Assembly: GCF_001854805.1 (NCBI RefSeq) | Contig: NZ_MBLO01000043.1 | Coordinates: 1-48,749, forward strand | DNA from: Pseudofrankia coriaricola | Lineage (GTDB): Bacteria; Actinomycetota; Actinomycetes; Frankiales; Frankiaceae | Reading direction: 5' to 3' | Length of the DNA stretch: 48,749 nucleotides | In this document: in pieces, positions 41,508 through 48,749 of the stretch | Layout: every line of letters starts with the position of its first letter | Numbering within the stretch: the first letter of the stretch is position 1 | The notes under the pieces: model-generated | Database searches by the model: none | Told to the model about the DNA's origin: nothing | What the model saw: only the letters and a program-made list of their open reading frames with translations | Made by a program: the position numbers and the translations under genes

Positions 41508-42949
41508 CGCGCCGCTCCGGAGGAGCGGCGCGCCTGGAAGTAGGTGGGGTCGGTGACGGTGGCGAGCTTGGCTGTCAGGCGCTCCGACAGGTCGACCTCG
41601 GTACGCACCGCCCGCCCGGCGCGCGCGTTCCACCGCCACAACTCGGCGGAGCTCACAGCACCGGCGCGGTAGTCGACGATCTCGCGGACCGACGTGACCG
41701 CCCGCGCCCGCCCGACGTGGGCAACGTGGATGACCAGGTCGAGGGTCGCCGCGATCGTCTCGAGCACCACCTGTTCAGGCACGACGCGGGACCCGAACGC
41801 GGCGTAGGTCCGCAGCCGGGCGACAACATCGGCGGACGAGGTGGCATGGATCGTGGTCGCGACGCCTTGGGCGATGCCCTGCCCCGCGGCCAGCAGCAGC
41901 GGCAGCACGCCCCCGTCGGGTTTGAGCTCGCCGAGCAGGACCCGGCTGGGAGTCTGGCGACGCAGGTCCGCGGTCAGATAGCGCTCGATCGGGTACTCGC
42001 CCCGGCCGTCGACGTTCGCCTCCCGGGCCTCGAACTCGACGAGGTTGCGCCACCGGTCCCGGTCCAGGAACAGCTCGGCCTCGTCCTCGACCGTCACGAC
42101 CCGCTCCAACGCCCGCTCGCCCGGGGTGGCGTTCGCCCAGGCGCGCAGCAACGTGGTCTTGCCCGCGCCGGTGCCCCCGGAGATGACCAGGCCGATCGGG
42201 ACCCGCAGCGCCGCGGTCGACGCCAACAGGGCGATCACGTCCGGACCGCACATCCCCGTATCGGCAAGACCGGACAGCGAGTCCAGCGCCGGGGTGAACA
42301 GCCGGCAGTCGAGATGCGTCAGCGAGGTGACCCGGCCGACCGCGTGCACCCGCACCCCGCCCGGCAGCCGGAACCGCACCGACGGGTTCGCCTCGTCGAA
42401 CCGCCGCCCGGCCAACGCCGCCTGCGCCGCCGCCCACTCCCAGACCTGCTCATCCGCCTGGAACGGCGACGGCGACTCGATACGGCGGGCGGTGGCCCGC
42501 TCGGTCAGGACCATGTTCACCGCGCCGTTGACCTCGACGTCGCTCCAGCGGTGCGTCGCGGTCAGCACCGTGCTCAGCGGGCCCAGCTCGGCCCGGGCCG
42601 CCCGGGCACCCTGGCGGACCGCGTCCTCGGCGACCGGGCTCAGCGGCGGCTCGCCATCGGCCGCGGCCTGCTGGCGGGCGGCCACGAGCACCGCTGTGAT
42701 CGCCTCATCGACCAGCGCACCCCGGTCCGCCGACCGCAACACGGTGCCGGTGCGGCGGGCATGGTGGAGTCGCGCCTCCACCACCTCTCCGACCTGGGCC
42801 ACATAGTCCGCGACCAGACCGTCCTCGACCGGGTCCACCACCCCGGCAGCCGCCGCGGTCAGCACGGCAGAACGCTGCGGCGGCCCGGCCCGCCGGCCCC
42901 CGGCCGGCGCAGGTCCCGTCGTCTCCGGACGCGGACGCACGGCCATCAC
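41504..42949 (-). CDS. tadA: TadA/CpaF-type pilus assembly ATPase
   Basis: The 481-residue protein is a hexameric secretion ATPase of the VirB11/TadA group. Walker A is GGTGAGKTT (about 258-266), the Asp box follows as VTVEDEAELFL (about 285-295), and the LGELKPDGGVLPLLLAAGQG region (about 360-380) resembles the Walker B part with G-E in place of R-G-x-E. The N-terminal domain has the typical SDVEVNGAVNMVL strand. ATG 42949 overlaps the SAF gene stop. It powers pilin extrusion. Confidence 0.88.
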   Translation of the reverse strand: MMAVRPRPETTGPAPAGGRRAGPPQRSAVLTAAAAGVVDPVEDGLVADYVAQVGEVVEARLHHARRTGTVLRSADRGALVDEAITAVLVAARQQAAADGEPPLSPVAEDAVRQGARAARAELGPLSTVLTATHRWSDVEVNGAVNMVLTERATARRIESPSPFQADEQVWEWAAAQAALAGRRFDEANPSVRFRLPGGVRVHAVGRVTSLTHLDCRLFTPALDSLSGLADTGMCGPDVIALLASTAALRVPIGLVISGGTGAGKTTLLRAWANATPGERALERVVTVEDEAELFLDRDRWRNLVEFEAREANVDGRGEYPIERYLTADLRRQTPSRVLLGELKPDGGVLPLLLAAGQGIAQGVATTIHATSSADVVARLRTYAAFGSRVVPEQVVLETIAATLDLVIHVAHVGRARAVTSVREIVDYRAGAVSSAELWRWNARAGRAVRTEVDLSERLTAKLATVTDPTYFQARRSSGAAR

Positions 42950-43896
42950 CCGCCCGCCCCCACCACACCCGCGACCCCGCCACTGACACTCGGGCTCGCA
43001 CCGCCTGGCCGGGCGCTGCCCGCCGTCGAGCCGCCGGTTCCCCCAGCGCCGGCATCCCCGGACGGACCGGCGGTGTCACCCGCGGCGGCGGTGCTGGCAC
43101 CAGCAGAGGGACCGGCAGCTGCGTCCGTGTCAGCGTCGCCAGTCGCCGTGTCGCCGGCCGTGGGTGCCGCCGCCGGGCCACCTGCCTGCCCGCCGGGTGT
43201 GACGACCGCGCCTCCGGGAGCATCGGCGGTGACGCCGAGGAGACGAACACCAGGACTGGTCGCGGCGGCGGCCGCGACGCGAGCCGCCAACTGCGCCGGT
43301 ACCGCCAGATAGACAACAGTCCCCCCGGCCTCCGACGAGCCGGTCGGGCGGCCGACCTCGGTCACCGTCACCCGCTCGGCCAGCGTCACCGCTTCCTTGG
43401 TTGCCGGGTCGACCCCGACGACGTCGACCTGCTCCCCCGCCCGCGGCGCCGACGACGGCAACCCGGCGGCGTCCACCGATACCCCGAGCGTCAACGTCCC
43501 CGCAGGCCCCGCCACCGACCCGACGAGCTCCGGCGTCAGCAACGTCCCCACCGGCAGATCCACTAGCGCCTGCCGACCGACCACCACCGCTCTGGCGGTC
43601 GCCGGCGTCGCCAGCCGCACCGCCCCACCCGACGCGGCGACCCGGACCACCGCGAGGTCGGCGGCAGCGATCACCTGGCCCCGCTGCATGGGCCGGGCCA
43701 ACGCCACCGCGTCCACCGTCGGCTGGCTGCCCGACCCCAGCCACAACGCCCCACCCGCGCCCAGCACCGCGAGCAACAGCCCGAGCAGCGCTCCACCCCA
43801 CCGCCGCTGCCCCCGCCCCGCGCCGCGCGGCCCGTCGCCGTCGTACTCGCCGTCCAGATCCGTGTCATCCCACTGATCAGATGCCGTGAACGTCAC
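42946..43896 (-). CDS. SAF domain protein, CpaB/RcpC-like
   Basis: The 316-residue protein has a short acidic N-terminus (DQWDDTDLDGEYDGDG), one membrane helix (ALLGLLLAVLGAGGALWLG) and an SAF domain: ALARPMQRGQVIAAADLAVV, then VGRQALVDLPVGTLLTPELV and DAAGLPSSAPRAGEQVDVV. This is the CpaB/RcpC plan, a periplasm-facing component of the Flp pilus. The last 90 residues are a Gly/Ala/Pro-rich tail. GTG 43896 starts at the first membrane-anchored form. The longer frame to 44229 is not coding-like. It overlaps tadA. Confidence 0.78.
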   Translation of the reverse strand: MTFTASDQWDDTDLDGEYDGDGPRGAGRGQRRWGGALLGLLLAVLGAGGALWLGSGSQPTVDAVALARPMQRGQVIAAADLAVVRVAASGGAVRLATPATARAVVVGRQALVDLPVGTLLTPELVGSVAGPAGTLTLGVSVDAAGLPSSAPRAGEQVDVVGVDPATKEAVTLAERVTVTEVGRPTGSSEAGGTVVYLAVPAQLAARVAAAAATSPGVRLLGVTADAPGGAVVTPGGQAGGPAAAPTAGDTATGDADTDAAAGPSAGASTAAAGDTAGPSGDAGAGGTGGSTAGSARPGGASPSVSGGVAGVVGAGG

Positions 43897-44182
43897 CGCC
43901 CACCACCGCCCACCCGGCCCGGGCGCAACCGCCAGCCCCGAACCGCGATCGGCACAGCCCGACGGGCGTCGGTCCGACCCGTCCGTTCGTCCCACCTGAC
44001 GGCCTCGCGGCACGCTCGCTGAAGCGAAACCAGCCGTGACACCGCTACCCGGACCCGCTGGGTGCCTCGCCGCCGCAGCGACGCGCCGCGACGGCCACGA
44101 TCCACGGGCCGGCCGTAGGGCGCTGGCAGCTTCCGCCCACCACGCCCGGCGGTCGCCACAGAAATCAAGGACATACGGGAGG

Positions 44183-45079
44183 TCATGAGCCGCTTCCTTC
44201 GACTGCCTGGTATTCGTGGACGACGGCATCGACAGCCGTCGTGGTGGTCAGCGCCTGCAGCGCGCCGGACTGGCCACCCGTGGCCAACCAGGTCACCTGC
44301 CAGCGCACCGACAACGACGCCGGCCACGACCGGCCGTTGAGCGCAGCCGTGGACGCGTCCCGATACACGTAGGAACAGGCCGGGTCTGAGGCCGGAGTCG
44401 GCGCGGCCGGATCGAAGGTCTGGCCAGGGCCGGCGCAGGTCACCGGACGGGCGCCGTCACCTGGGTCGAAGGTGAGCGCGACCGGAGTCGCCGTCACCGC
44501 GACCGCGAGGCCCAACGCCTCGGCCGTGCCGGTCACCGGCACCCACTGCCCGGCTGGCACCGCGAACCATGTGGCCACCTTCACCACCAGGCCCTGCGCC
44601 GGATCCGGCGACAACACCGGCCGCGGCGCCGGCAACCGCCGCCTCACGTCATCAGTCGCTGCCGCGAGCAGGTCGCCCTGGTCCTGCACCTGGAACCACT
44701 GCCAGCCCACGACCGCGCCGTCACACACCCGCGCGTACAGCACCGACTCGACGCCGTCCGGATCGAACGGATCAGAGGCGCCCTCCGACGACCCCTCCCC
44801 CAGCTCGTCGAGTGACTTCCACACACACTGCGGCGCCGGACCGGCGGAACCGCTTCCGGCCGACGGCTTCGGACCGCCATTGGCGGTGATCGAACCGAGG
44901 ATCTGCTGCCGGTCCTGGTCCGTCTCGACGTGACCGTCAGCCTGAACACCGGCGTCGTTCGCCCATCCGAACGGGACCGGATCTTCGGCGATGGCGGGTA
45001 GCGGTGCCTGCCCCAGCGCGGCTAGCCCGAGGGCTGCGCCGACAACCACGGTCAGGACGCGGCGGGACGCGGCGGGCAC
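44183..45079 (-). CDS. Secreted hypothetical protein of the Tad locus
   Basis: The 298-residue protein has a signal peptide (RRVLTVVVGAALGLAALGQAPLPAIA, cleavage near AIA-ED) and an extracellular part with pairs of Cys (QCVWK, VCDGA, TCAGP, ACSYV). The segments VLYARVCDGAVVGWQWFQV and PVALTFDPGDGARPVTC are typical of a beta-rich secreted protein seen beside actinobacterial Tad genes. No enzyme motif is seen. It overlaps the upstream lipoprotein gene by 28 bases, and the SAF gene follows. Confidence 0.72.
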   Translation of the reverse strand: MPAASRRVLTVVVGAALGLAALGQAPLPAIAEDPVPFGWANDAGVQADGHVETDQDRQQILGSITANGGPKPSAGSGSAGPAPQCVWKSLDELGEGSSEGASDPFDPDGVESVLYARVCDGAVVGWQWFQVQDQGDLLAAATDDVRRRLPAPRPVLSPDPAQGLVVKVATWFAVPAGQWVPVTGTAEALGLAVAVTATPVALTFDPGDGARPVTCAGPGQTFDPAAPTPASDPACSYVYRDASTAALNGRSWPASLSVRWQVTWLATGGQSGALQALTTTTAVDAVVHEYQAVEGSGS

Positions 45080-45690
45080 CGGTTCTCGCCTTGCCAGCTG
45101 TCGACGACGACACCGCCGCTGATCTTCCAGGCTCTGTCCGGCTGCTCCACCCAGGTGGTGCGAGTACGGACGCTGCTCGGGGTGTCGCTGACGACGATGT
45201 CCTTGCCATCTGGAGCACGGTTGACGCCATCAAGAACGACGTCGGTGTCGTAGCCGCACATCGTCACGACGGCCTGCCCGTGAGGCGAGAACGCGTCTAC
45301 CTTGATGTTCTCGATCACGAAGTAGGAATCCGTACTCGGCCTGACCACGTAGCCCCGCTGGGCGAGGAACGCCATCCGGTCACGGATCGTGTCCCCGGAG
45401 ACTGACTGATCGGTGTAGACGGCTCGCAACGCGGCGACCAGTGCCTGATCGCCGGGCTTGGCGGCCGCGGCACGGTAAACGTCGAAGTACTGCTTCTGCG
45501 CTGCCGCCACTTCGGTACGAACCTCGGTGGCAGGATCAGCTGGTCCCGAGGTTCCAGACACCGATGCTGTGGCACCGCCGGCCGACAGCGCCGGTTCGGG
45601 GGGTGCGTCGCCAGACGAGCCGCCGCAGGCGGCGGTCGAGAGGCAAAGACCAAGTATCCCAGCCACTGCCAACGTCCTTGTTGTCCTCAT
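45052..45690 (-). CDS. Lipoprotein
   Basis: The 212-residue protein starts with a lipoprotein signal MRTTRTLAVAGILGLC and lipobox LSTAAC (Cys 22), then a Gly/Ser/Ala-rich linker and a NTF2-like-sized domain (YFDVYRAAAAKPGDQALVAAL, IRDRMAFLAQRGYVVR, then VTMCGYDTDVVLD). Role unknown; it would sit on the outer face of the membrane. The open frame extends to 45921 through an 18-bp repeat tract whose 6-residue repeat has no signal-peptide character, so ATG 45690 is preferred. The start codon itself lies inside the first repeat unit. It leads the Tad operon. Confidence 0.68.
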   Translation of the reverse strand: MRTTRTLAVAGILGLCLSTAACGGSSGDAPPEPALSAGGATASVSGTSGPADPATEVRTEVAAAQKQYFDVYRAAAAKPGDQALVAALRAVYTDQSVSGDTIRDRMAFLAQRGYVVRPSTDSYFVIENIKVDAFSPHGQAVVTMCGYDTDVVLDGVNRAPDGKDIVVSDTPSSVRTRTTWVEQPDRAWKISGGVVVDSWQGENRCPPRPAAS

Positions 45691-45813
45691 CAGGACCGAA
45701 GACCGCATCCGGACAGACGTCCTCAACCGGACGGACGTCCGCATCAGGACATGGCCCGTAACGATTCGGAAAAGCGGCGTCCGCATGAGGACATTGCTTG
45801 TCCTCAAACGGAC
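45683..45813. promoter_or_regulatory. Array of six 14-bp palindromes, mostly on an 18-bp pitch
   Basis: Six copies of GTCC(T/G)CANN(A/C)GGAC or near matches start at 45683, 45701, 45719, 45737, 45779 and 45800. Copy 45701 has GA for GT at the start. The first four are exactly 18 bases apart and the last two 21. Each is dyad-symmetric (GTCC...GGAC). The first covers the lipoprotein start codon. This looks like a regulator-binding array at the head of the Tad operon. As coding sequence it would give a V-(L/R)-(M/L)-R-(T/S)-(S/T) repeat. Confidence 0.6.
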
Positions 45814-46298
45814 GCCACCGGCACTGTGCACCATTTCGACACAGCGTTCCGCACGGGCGCAGGCGCGCATCAGACCTCCAGTCGGGCAGGGGCGAACACC
45901 TCGACGCCGAGACGCGGGCATGCCGCCAGAACAGCTGCGAACACGACCGAAACCACAGGTCAGGGCAGGTCTCAGCCGCAGGGGCGAAGCGGCTCGGTTA
46001 ACACCGCCCGCAACCGGTCGAGGCCGGCAGTGGGCGTTCGGTCGTCATGGCGAATCTGCGGGTCAGACCCGCAGGATTCGATGACAAAATGGTGGTATCA
46101 CAAGAATTAGTGCTTGAGTAGCCGGTTCACCCCAGCCTGTGGATAACCCCGGCCTAACGGTGGATACCGTCCGTCACCTATGTCGCCCGACCGCTCGGAA
46201 TAGACGACACTTCGCGCCATCCGATCCAACGTCTCAACCGCTCGTGGCCCATGACGCCCGCATCGGGCCGCTCGCTTCACCAGAGCAGGGAGTTCGCC
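45814..46298. other. Divergent intergenic region, mostly without features
   Basis: No supported gene. The tract near 46080-46125 is A/T-richer than its surroundings and may hold the promoter of the DUF2637 gene. A perfect TTATCCACA word (DnaA-box-like) lies at 46138-46146 on the minus strand. Confidence 0.4.
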
Positions 46299-47882
46299 GT
46301 GTTCGACGTTGTCCAGGGCCGCGCCGTGCCGCGCACTGCTGCGAACGACCTCCCCGTCCGCGGCGGCGCACCCGGCGACGACCTCCAGCCCGCCGAACTC
46401 CCCGTCGACAGCGCCAACGCCCGACCCGTCCTGGACGCCAACGGCGCGAGCCATGCGTACGCCGCCGCCGCTCCGCATGACCTCCCAGAGGACCGATCAA
46501 CCACGCAACGTAGTAATTGTGATTCACATCACTCGGAGACTGTCGGGGGAGCTATCCACGTCGCCACCCCCGCGCCACCAGTCCCTACCCATCGCCCGCA
46601 CGACGCCGAGGCGACGCCGTTCCCACCGTCCGACCTCCCGGCGGCAGGCCTCGGGAAGCCCAGTCGCGGCGCCGCCATCACAGGAGCCGACCGGCCTTTG
46701 ACCGGCCGATCACCGCGGGTTCGGTGGTGGCGTGAAGGAGAGACATGGATCCGGCTCGCGACCGTCGTCGCGGTGCTCGCCGTCGCCGGCATCGCCGCCG
46801 CCGTCTCCTATAGACACATGAGAGGCGTCGCCCTCGACCACGGCGAGGACCACATCGCTGCCGCGATCATCCCCATCTCGGTCGACGGCCTGATCGTCGC
46901 CGCCTCGATGACGCTGCTCGCCGACAGCCGCGCCGGGCGCCGCCGTACCTGGCTGCCCTACGGTCTGCTCGTCCTCGGCTCGGCGGCCAGCCTCGCCGCC
47001 AATGTCATGCACGCGGAACCTGATCTTGCAGCCAGGGTCATAGCGGCATGGCCGCCCCTCGCTCTCATCGGTGGCTATGAACTGTTGATGAGCCAGATCC
47101 GCGCCACCACACGCCCCACCGGGAACCGTCCCGGCCATCGGGGGCCGGGACGCCGCCGGCATCGGGCAGTCGCCGAACAGGCCCACCATGACGACGCCCG
47201 TCGCAACCGCGACCGCTCACCCGCCAGCACCGGCGAACGGCCTGACGCCAGCGACCGTGCGCACCACGTCAACCCGGCCAGCGCCCGTTCGGCGCGCAGC
47301 GCGTGGTCCGACGGCGACTGGACGGCCAGAACCGAGCCGGCTGGCAGTTGGTACCGGCATCCCGCCGCACTTGATGACGTCGACGACGGTCAGGCCTTCG
47401 GCGCTGACGTCGAGCACCGATGGGCCGCGGCCGCCGGCCTGCCCACTCAGCGCACCGAGACGCACCCCGGTCCGGCCGCCACCGACAACCCGGCAGCGCC
47501 CAGCACCAACCCGCCAGACGAACTCCACGCCGTCCGTGCACTCAACGGCACGGCCGCCACGCTCACCGGCGTCACGTCTGCCGCGACCACACGTCCTGTC
47601 GGACTGCCGAGTGAGGCGGTCTCGGCCGGCAGCCTGCCGCCACCGCTCGGCCTCGGAGAGGCCCGCATGACAGCCGGCACGGCGTCAGTCGACCCAGCGC
47701 CGTTGACCAGCAAGAAGGCCCAACTCGCCGGTCTCCTGGCCGCGCTCGCTCCCGACGACCCTCGCACCCCCTACGCGCTGGCGCGGGACCTCGCGCCCGC
47801 TCTCGACCTGCACGAGGGCACCGCCCGCCGCTACATCGCCGACCTTCGCAAGACCACCGACTCATCCGCGTCCGCGGCCTGA
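46299..47882 (+). CDS. DUF2637 (SpdB-like) membrane protein
   Basis: The 527-residue protein has a long disordered N-terminus, then four membrane segments in about 165-280: IRLATVVAVLAVAGIAAAVSY, DHIAAAIIPISVDGLIVAASM, YGLLVLGSAASLAANVMH and VIAAWPPLALIGGYELLMSQ. The second helix with PISVDGLIVAASMTLL is the signature of DUF2637, found in spread (SpdB-type) proteins of actinomycete conjugative plasmids and integrative elements. The C-terminus has a winged-helix-like segment (DPRTPYALARDLAPALDLHEGTARRYIADL). GTG 46299 follows AGGGAG at seven bases; ATG 46251 is less likely. Confidence 0.8.
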   Translation: MFDVVQGRAVPRTAANDLPVRGGAPGDDLQPAELPVDSANARPVLDANGASHAYAAAAPHDLPEDRSTTQRSNCDSHHSETVGGAIHVATPAPPVPTHRPHDAEATPFPPSDLPAAGLGKPSRGAAITGADRPLTGRSPRVRWWREGETWIRLATVVAVLAVAGIAAAVSYRHMRGVALDHGEDHIAAAIIPISVDGLIVAASMTLLADSRAGRRRTWLPYGLLVLGSAASLAANVMHAEPDLAARVIAAWPPLALIGGYELLMSQIRATTRPTGNRPGHRGPGRRRHRAVAEQAHHDDARRNRDRSPASTGERPDASDRAHHVNPASARSARSAWSDGDWTARTEPAGSWYRHPAALDDVDDGQAFGADVEHRWAAAAGLPTQRTETHPGPAATDNPAAPSTNPPDELHAVRALNGTAATLTGVTSAATTRPVGLPSEAVSAGSLPPPLGLGEARMTAGTASVDPAPLTSKKAQLAGLLAALAPDDPRTPYALARDLAPALDLHEGTARRYIADLRKTTDSSASAA

Positions 47883-48042
47883 CCGCGAGGATCAACTCCC
47901 CCCGGGTCCTGGCACGCACCCACACGCGATCGGAACCCGCCGGCCCGCGTGACCGGGACGCTGTCACGACCCGGCGATAGGAACGCCCGCCAGCGGACAG
48001 CCCTTCTTCGCCACCCACGCTCGTGACGCCCGGTCCCCTGGG

Positions 48043-48273
48043 TTAGGTGTCGCGGTCCTCGCCCTCACCGCCGGCGCGCCGGCGTAGCCGGCCGGCGGGC
48101 CGGTGTTCGGCGATCCAGGCCTCAATGTCCTCGGTGCGCCAGATGTGGCCGGCGGCCAGGGTGACGTACGGGCTCGGGAACGTCGGATCGCTGGCCAAAA
48201 GCTGGTTCACCCGGGTCCGGTTCACGCCGAGCCGCTTCGCGATTTCCGCGGCCCCCATCAGCGGTTGCACCAC
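48043..48273 (-). CDS. Excisionase/AlpA-type DNA-binding protein
   Basis: The 76-residue protein is a winged MerR/AlpA-type helix-turn-helix: MGAAEIAKRLGVNRTRVNQLLAS, then FPSPYVTLAAGHIWRTEDIEAWIAEHRP, with a basic tail. Such proteins act as excisionases or small regulators in actinomycete integrative elements. GTG 48273 is the longest start; ATG 48258 would remove five residues. A -10-like TAGGAT lies just seven bases upstream of GTG 48273 on the minus strand, so a leaderless mRNA is possible. An inverted-repeat operator sits further upstream. Confidence 0.78.
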   Translation of the reverse strand: MVQPLMGAAEIAKRLGVNRTRVNQLLASDPTFPSPYVTLAAGHIWRTEDIEAWIAEHRPAGRLRRRAGGEGEDRDT

Positions 48274-48279
48274 ACAAAA

Positions 48280-48285
48280 ATCCTA
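48280..48285 (-). promoter_or_regulatory. Possible -10 box of the excisionase-like gene
   Basis: The complement reads TAGGAT. The predicted start point seven bases on falls at the GTG of 48273, which would make a leaderless transcript. The -35 region is poor. Confidence 0.35.
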
Positions 48286-48287
48286 GT

Positions 48288-48337
48288 AGACGACCGTCTA
48301 CCCGCGTCGTACGCTCGGCACTACGCAACGGTCGTCT
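48288..48337. promoter_or_regulatory. Inverted repeat operator upstream of the excisionase-like gene
   Basis: AGACGACCGT (48288-48297) is exactly repeated in inverse orientation as ACGGTCGTCT (48328-48337), with a 30-base centre. The left arm is next to the -10-like box and continues into CT, giving an extra AGACG..CGTCT dyad. The flanking bases TAGT/AGTA are partly shared. Confidence 0.55.
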
Positions 48338-48420
48338 AGTAGCGGCCTGCTGCGTCCTCCGTGCCGCCCGTTATGCAGGCTGCGCCCCCTCCCACTGGTC
48401 ATCCAGGAACGAGGCCCCGA

Positions 48421-48749
48421 TGGACCACTTCCCACTCCCCGCTCCCGGGCCCTGGCACCCCGTATCCCCCGACCAGCCACCGGCCAGCCTGGTGGTCACC
48501 GGCGACGGGCACGAGTTGACGATCTGCCCCGGCGCGACCCCGGATCTGCTGGCAGCGCTGCTTGTCCAGATCCCGCCCCGCGCCCGATTCGTCGAACACC
48601 ACGGTGATGTCTTTTCTGGAGTAAGCAAAGAGGACATTCCTCGGATATGTGGAGTGTTCGTCCGGGGAAGGGTGGCTGGTGTCGGCCGCTGCTGCTATCT
48701 GATGGTCGGGATCCCGAGGTCGGTCTGGGTTCCCGGGGAGTTGCGGATC
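48421..48749 (+). CDS. Hypothetical protein, 3' end beyond window
   Basis: ATG 48421 opens a frame with no stop before the window ends (109 codons). The first 64 residues are coherent: HFPLPAPGPWHPV, LVVTGDGHELTICPGATPDL, LLVQIPPRARFVEHHGD. They resemble a small actinomycete protein of unknown function. GAGG lies six bases before ATG. After about 48613 the composition shifts abruptly toward A/T and the residue pattern changes (VSKEDIPRICGVFV), so the original 3' end may have been replaced by a mobile sequence. Confidence 0.55.

Noticed and set aside
41426-43312. 628-residue plus-strand open frame opposite tadA and the SAF gene
   Set aside because: Arg/Gln/Pro-rich shadow; both minus-strand genes have recognised motifs and four-base overlaps.
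46138-46146. TTATCCACA (DnaA-box) word, possible replication origin
   Set aside because: Only one copy is visible, with no repeats, no A/T-rich unwinding block and no replication gene nearby.
1-48749. tRNA, rRNA or CRISPR arrays
   Set aside because: No cloverleaf, ribosomal signature or spaced identical repeats were recognised; the only regular array (45683-45813) has 4-7 base spacers, too short for CRISPR.

Overview
The window is very GC-rich and nearly every third codon base is G or C. GTG starts are common and stop/start overlaps (ATGA, GTGA) are frequent. The protein families present (SCO6880-type conjugation protein, DUF5753 XRE regulators with DUF397 partners, DUF6879, FxLD lanthipeptide, DUF2637/SpdB-like transfer protein, BTAD domain) are typical of filamentous actinomycetes such as Frankia, Micromonospora or Streptomyces relatives. 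The genus cannot be fixed from this sequence. The mix of conjugation genes, transposon remnants, a natural-product cluster, a restriction system and a pilus locus points to a plasmid, integrative element or accessory genomic island.

Layout. 1-1741: an IS66-family insertion sequence whose left inverted repeat begins at base 1. It truncates a HEAT/LRV-like gene (to 2105), which is followed by a small Imm32-like gene. 2673-8641 (minus): a conjugation (type IV secretion-like) operon read as pilin-like protein, single-TM protein, TrbL/VirB6-like membrane protein, SCO6880-family protein and VirB4-like ATPase. 8746-12025: regulators, namely an XRE protein with a coupled unknown, an anti-sigma-like ATPase domain protein, and a divergent DUF5753-XRE/DUF397 pair. 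12416-13207: an alpha/beta hydrolase. 13413-23107 (plus): an FxLD class I lanthipeptide locus with a small unknown gene, DUF6879, a DUF5753-XRE regulator, a PIMT-like methyltransferase, a 63-residue precursor, a full-length LanB, a LanC cyclase, a free-standing thiopeptide-type domain protein and a helical-repeat protein. An 11-bp perfect hairpin separates the precursor gene from lanB.

23410-30366: defence genes. A helicase/restriction gene has been destroyed by frameshift, deletion and a 357-bp non-autonomous IS-like element with a clean 8-bp target duplication. It is followed by an intact type I restriction-modification operon (hsdM, hsdS, hsdR). 30485-32650: decayed sequence (a twice-frameshifted XRE gene, a probable transposase fragment) and one intact gene for a 440-residue protein of unknown function flanked by related short repeats. 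33413-45690 (minus): a Tad/Flp-type pilus locus with lipoprotein, secreted protein, SAF/CpaB-like protein, TadA ATPase, TadB, a small bridging gene, TadC, a pilin-like protein, three TadE/TadG-like pseudopilins and a 1299-residue membrane protein with LysM and BTAD domains. An array of 14-bp palindromes on an 18-bp pitch covers the lipoprotein start. 46299-48749: a DUF2637 (SpdB-like) membrane protein, an excisionase/AlpA-type DNA-binding protein behind an inverted-repeat operator, and a hypothetical gene running off the end.

How it fits together. The conjugation operon, the DUF2637 protein and the excisionase-like protein suggest a transmissible element, but no relaxase, coupling protein, integrase or replication gene is visible here. 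The lanthipeptide locus has everything for dehydration, cyclisation and methylation but no transporter or protease. The Tad locus has motor and platform genes but no prepilin peptidase or TadZ. These partners must lie outside the window or be supplied in trans.
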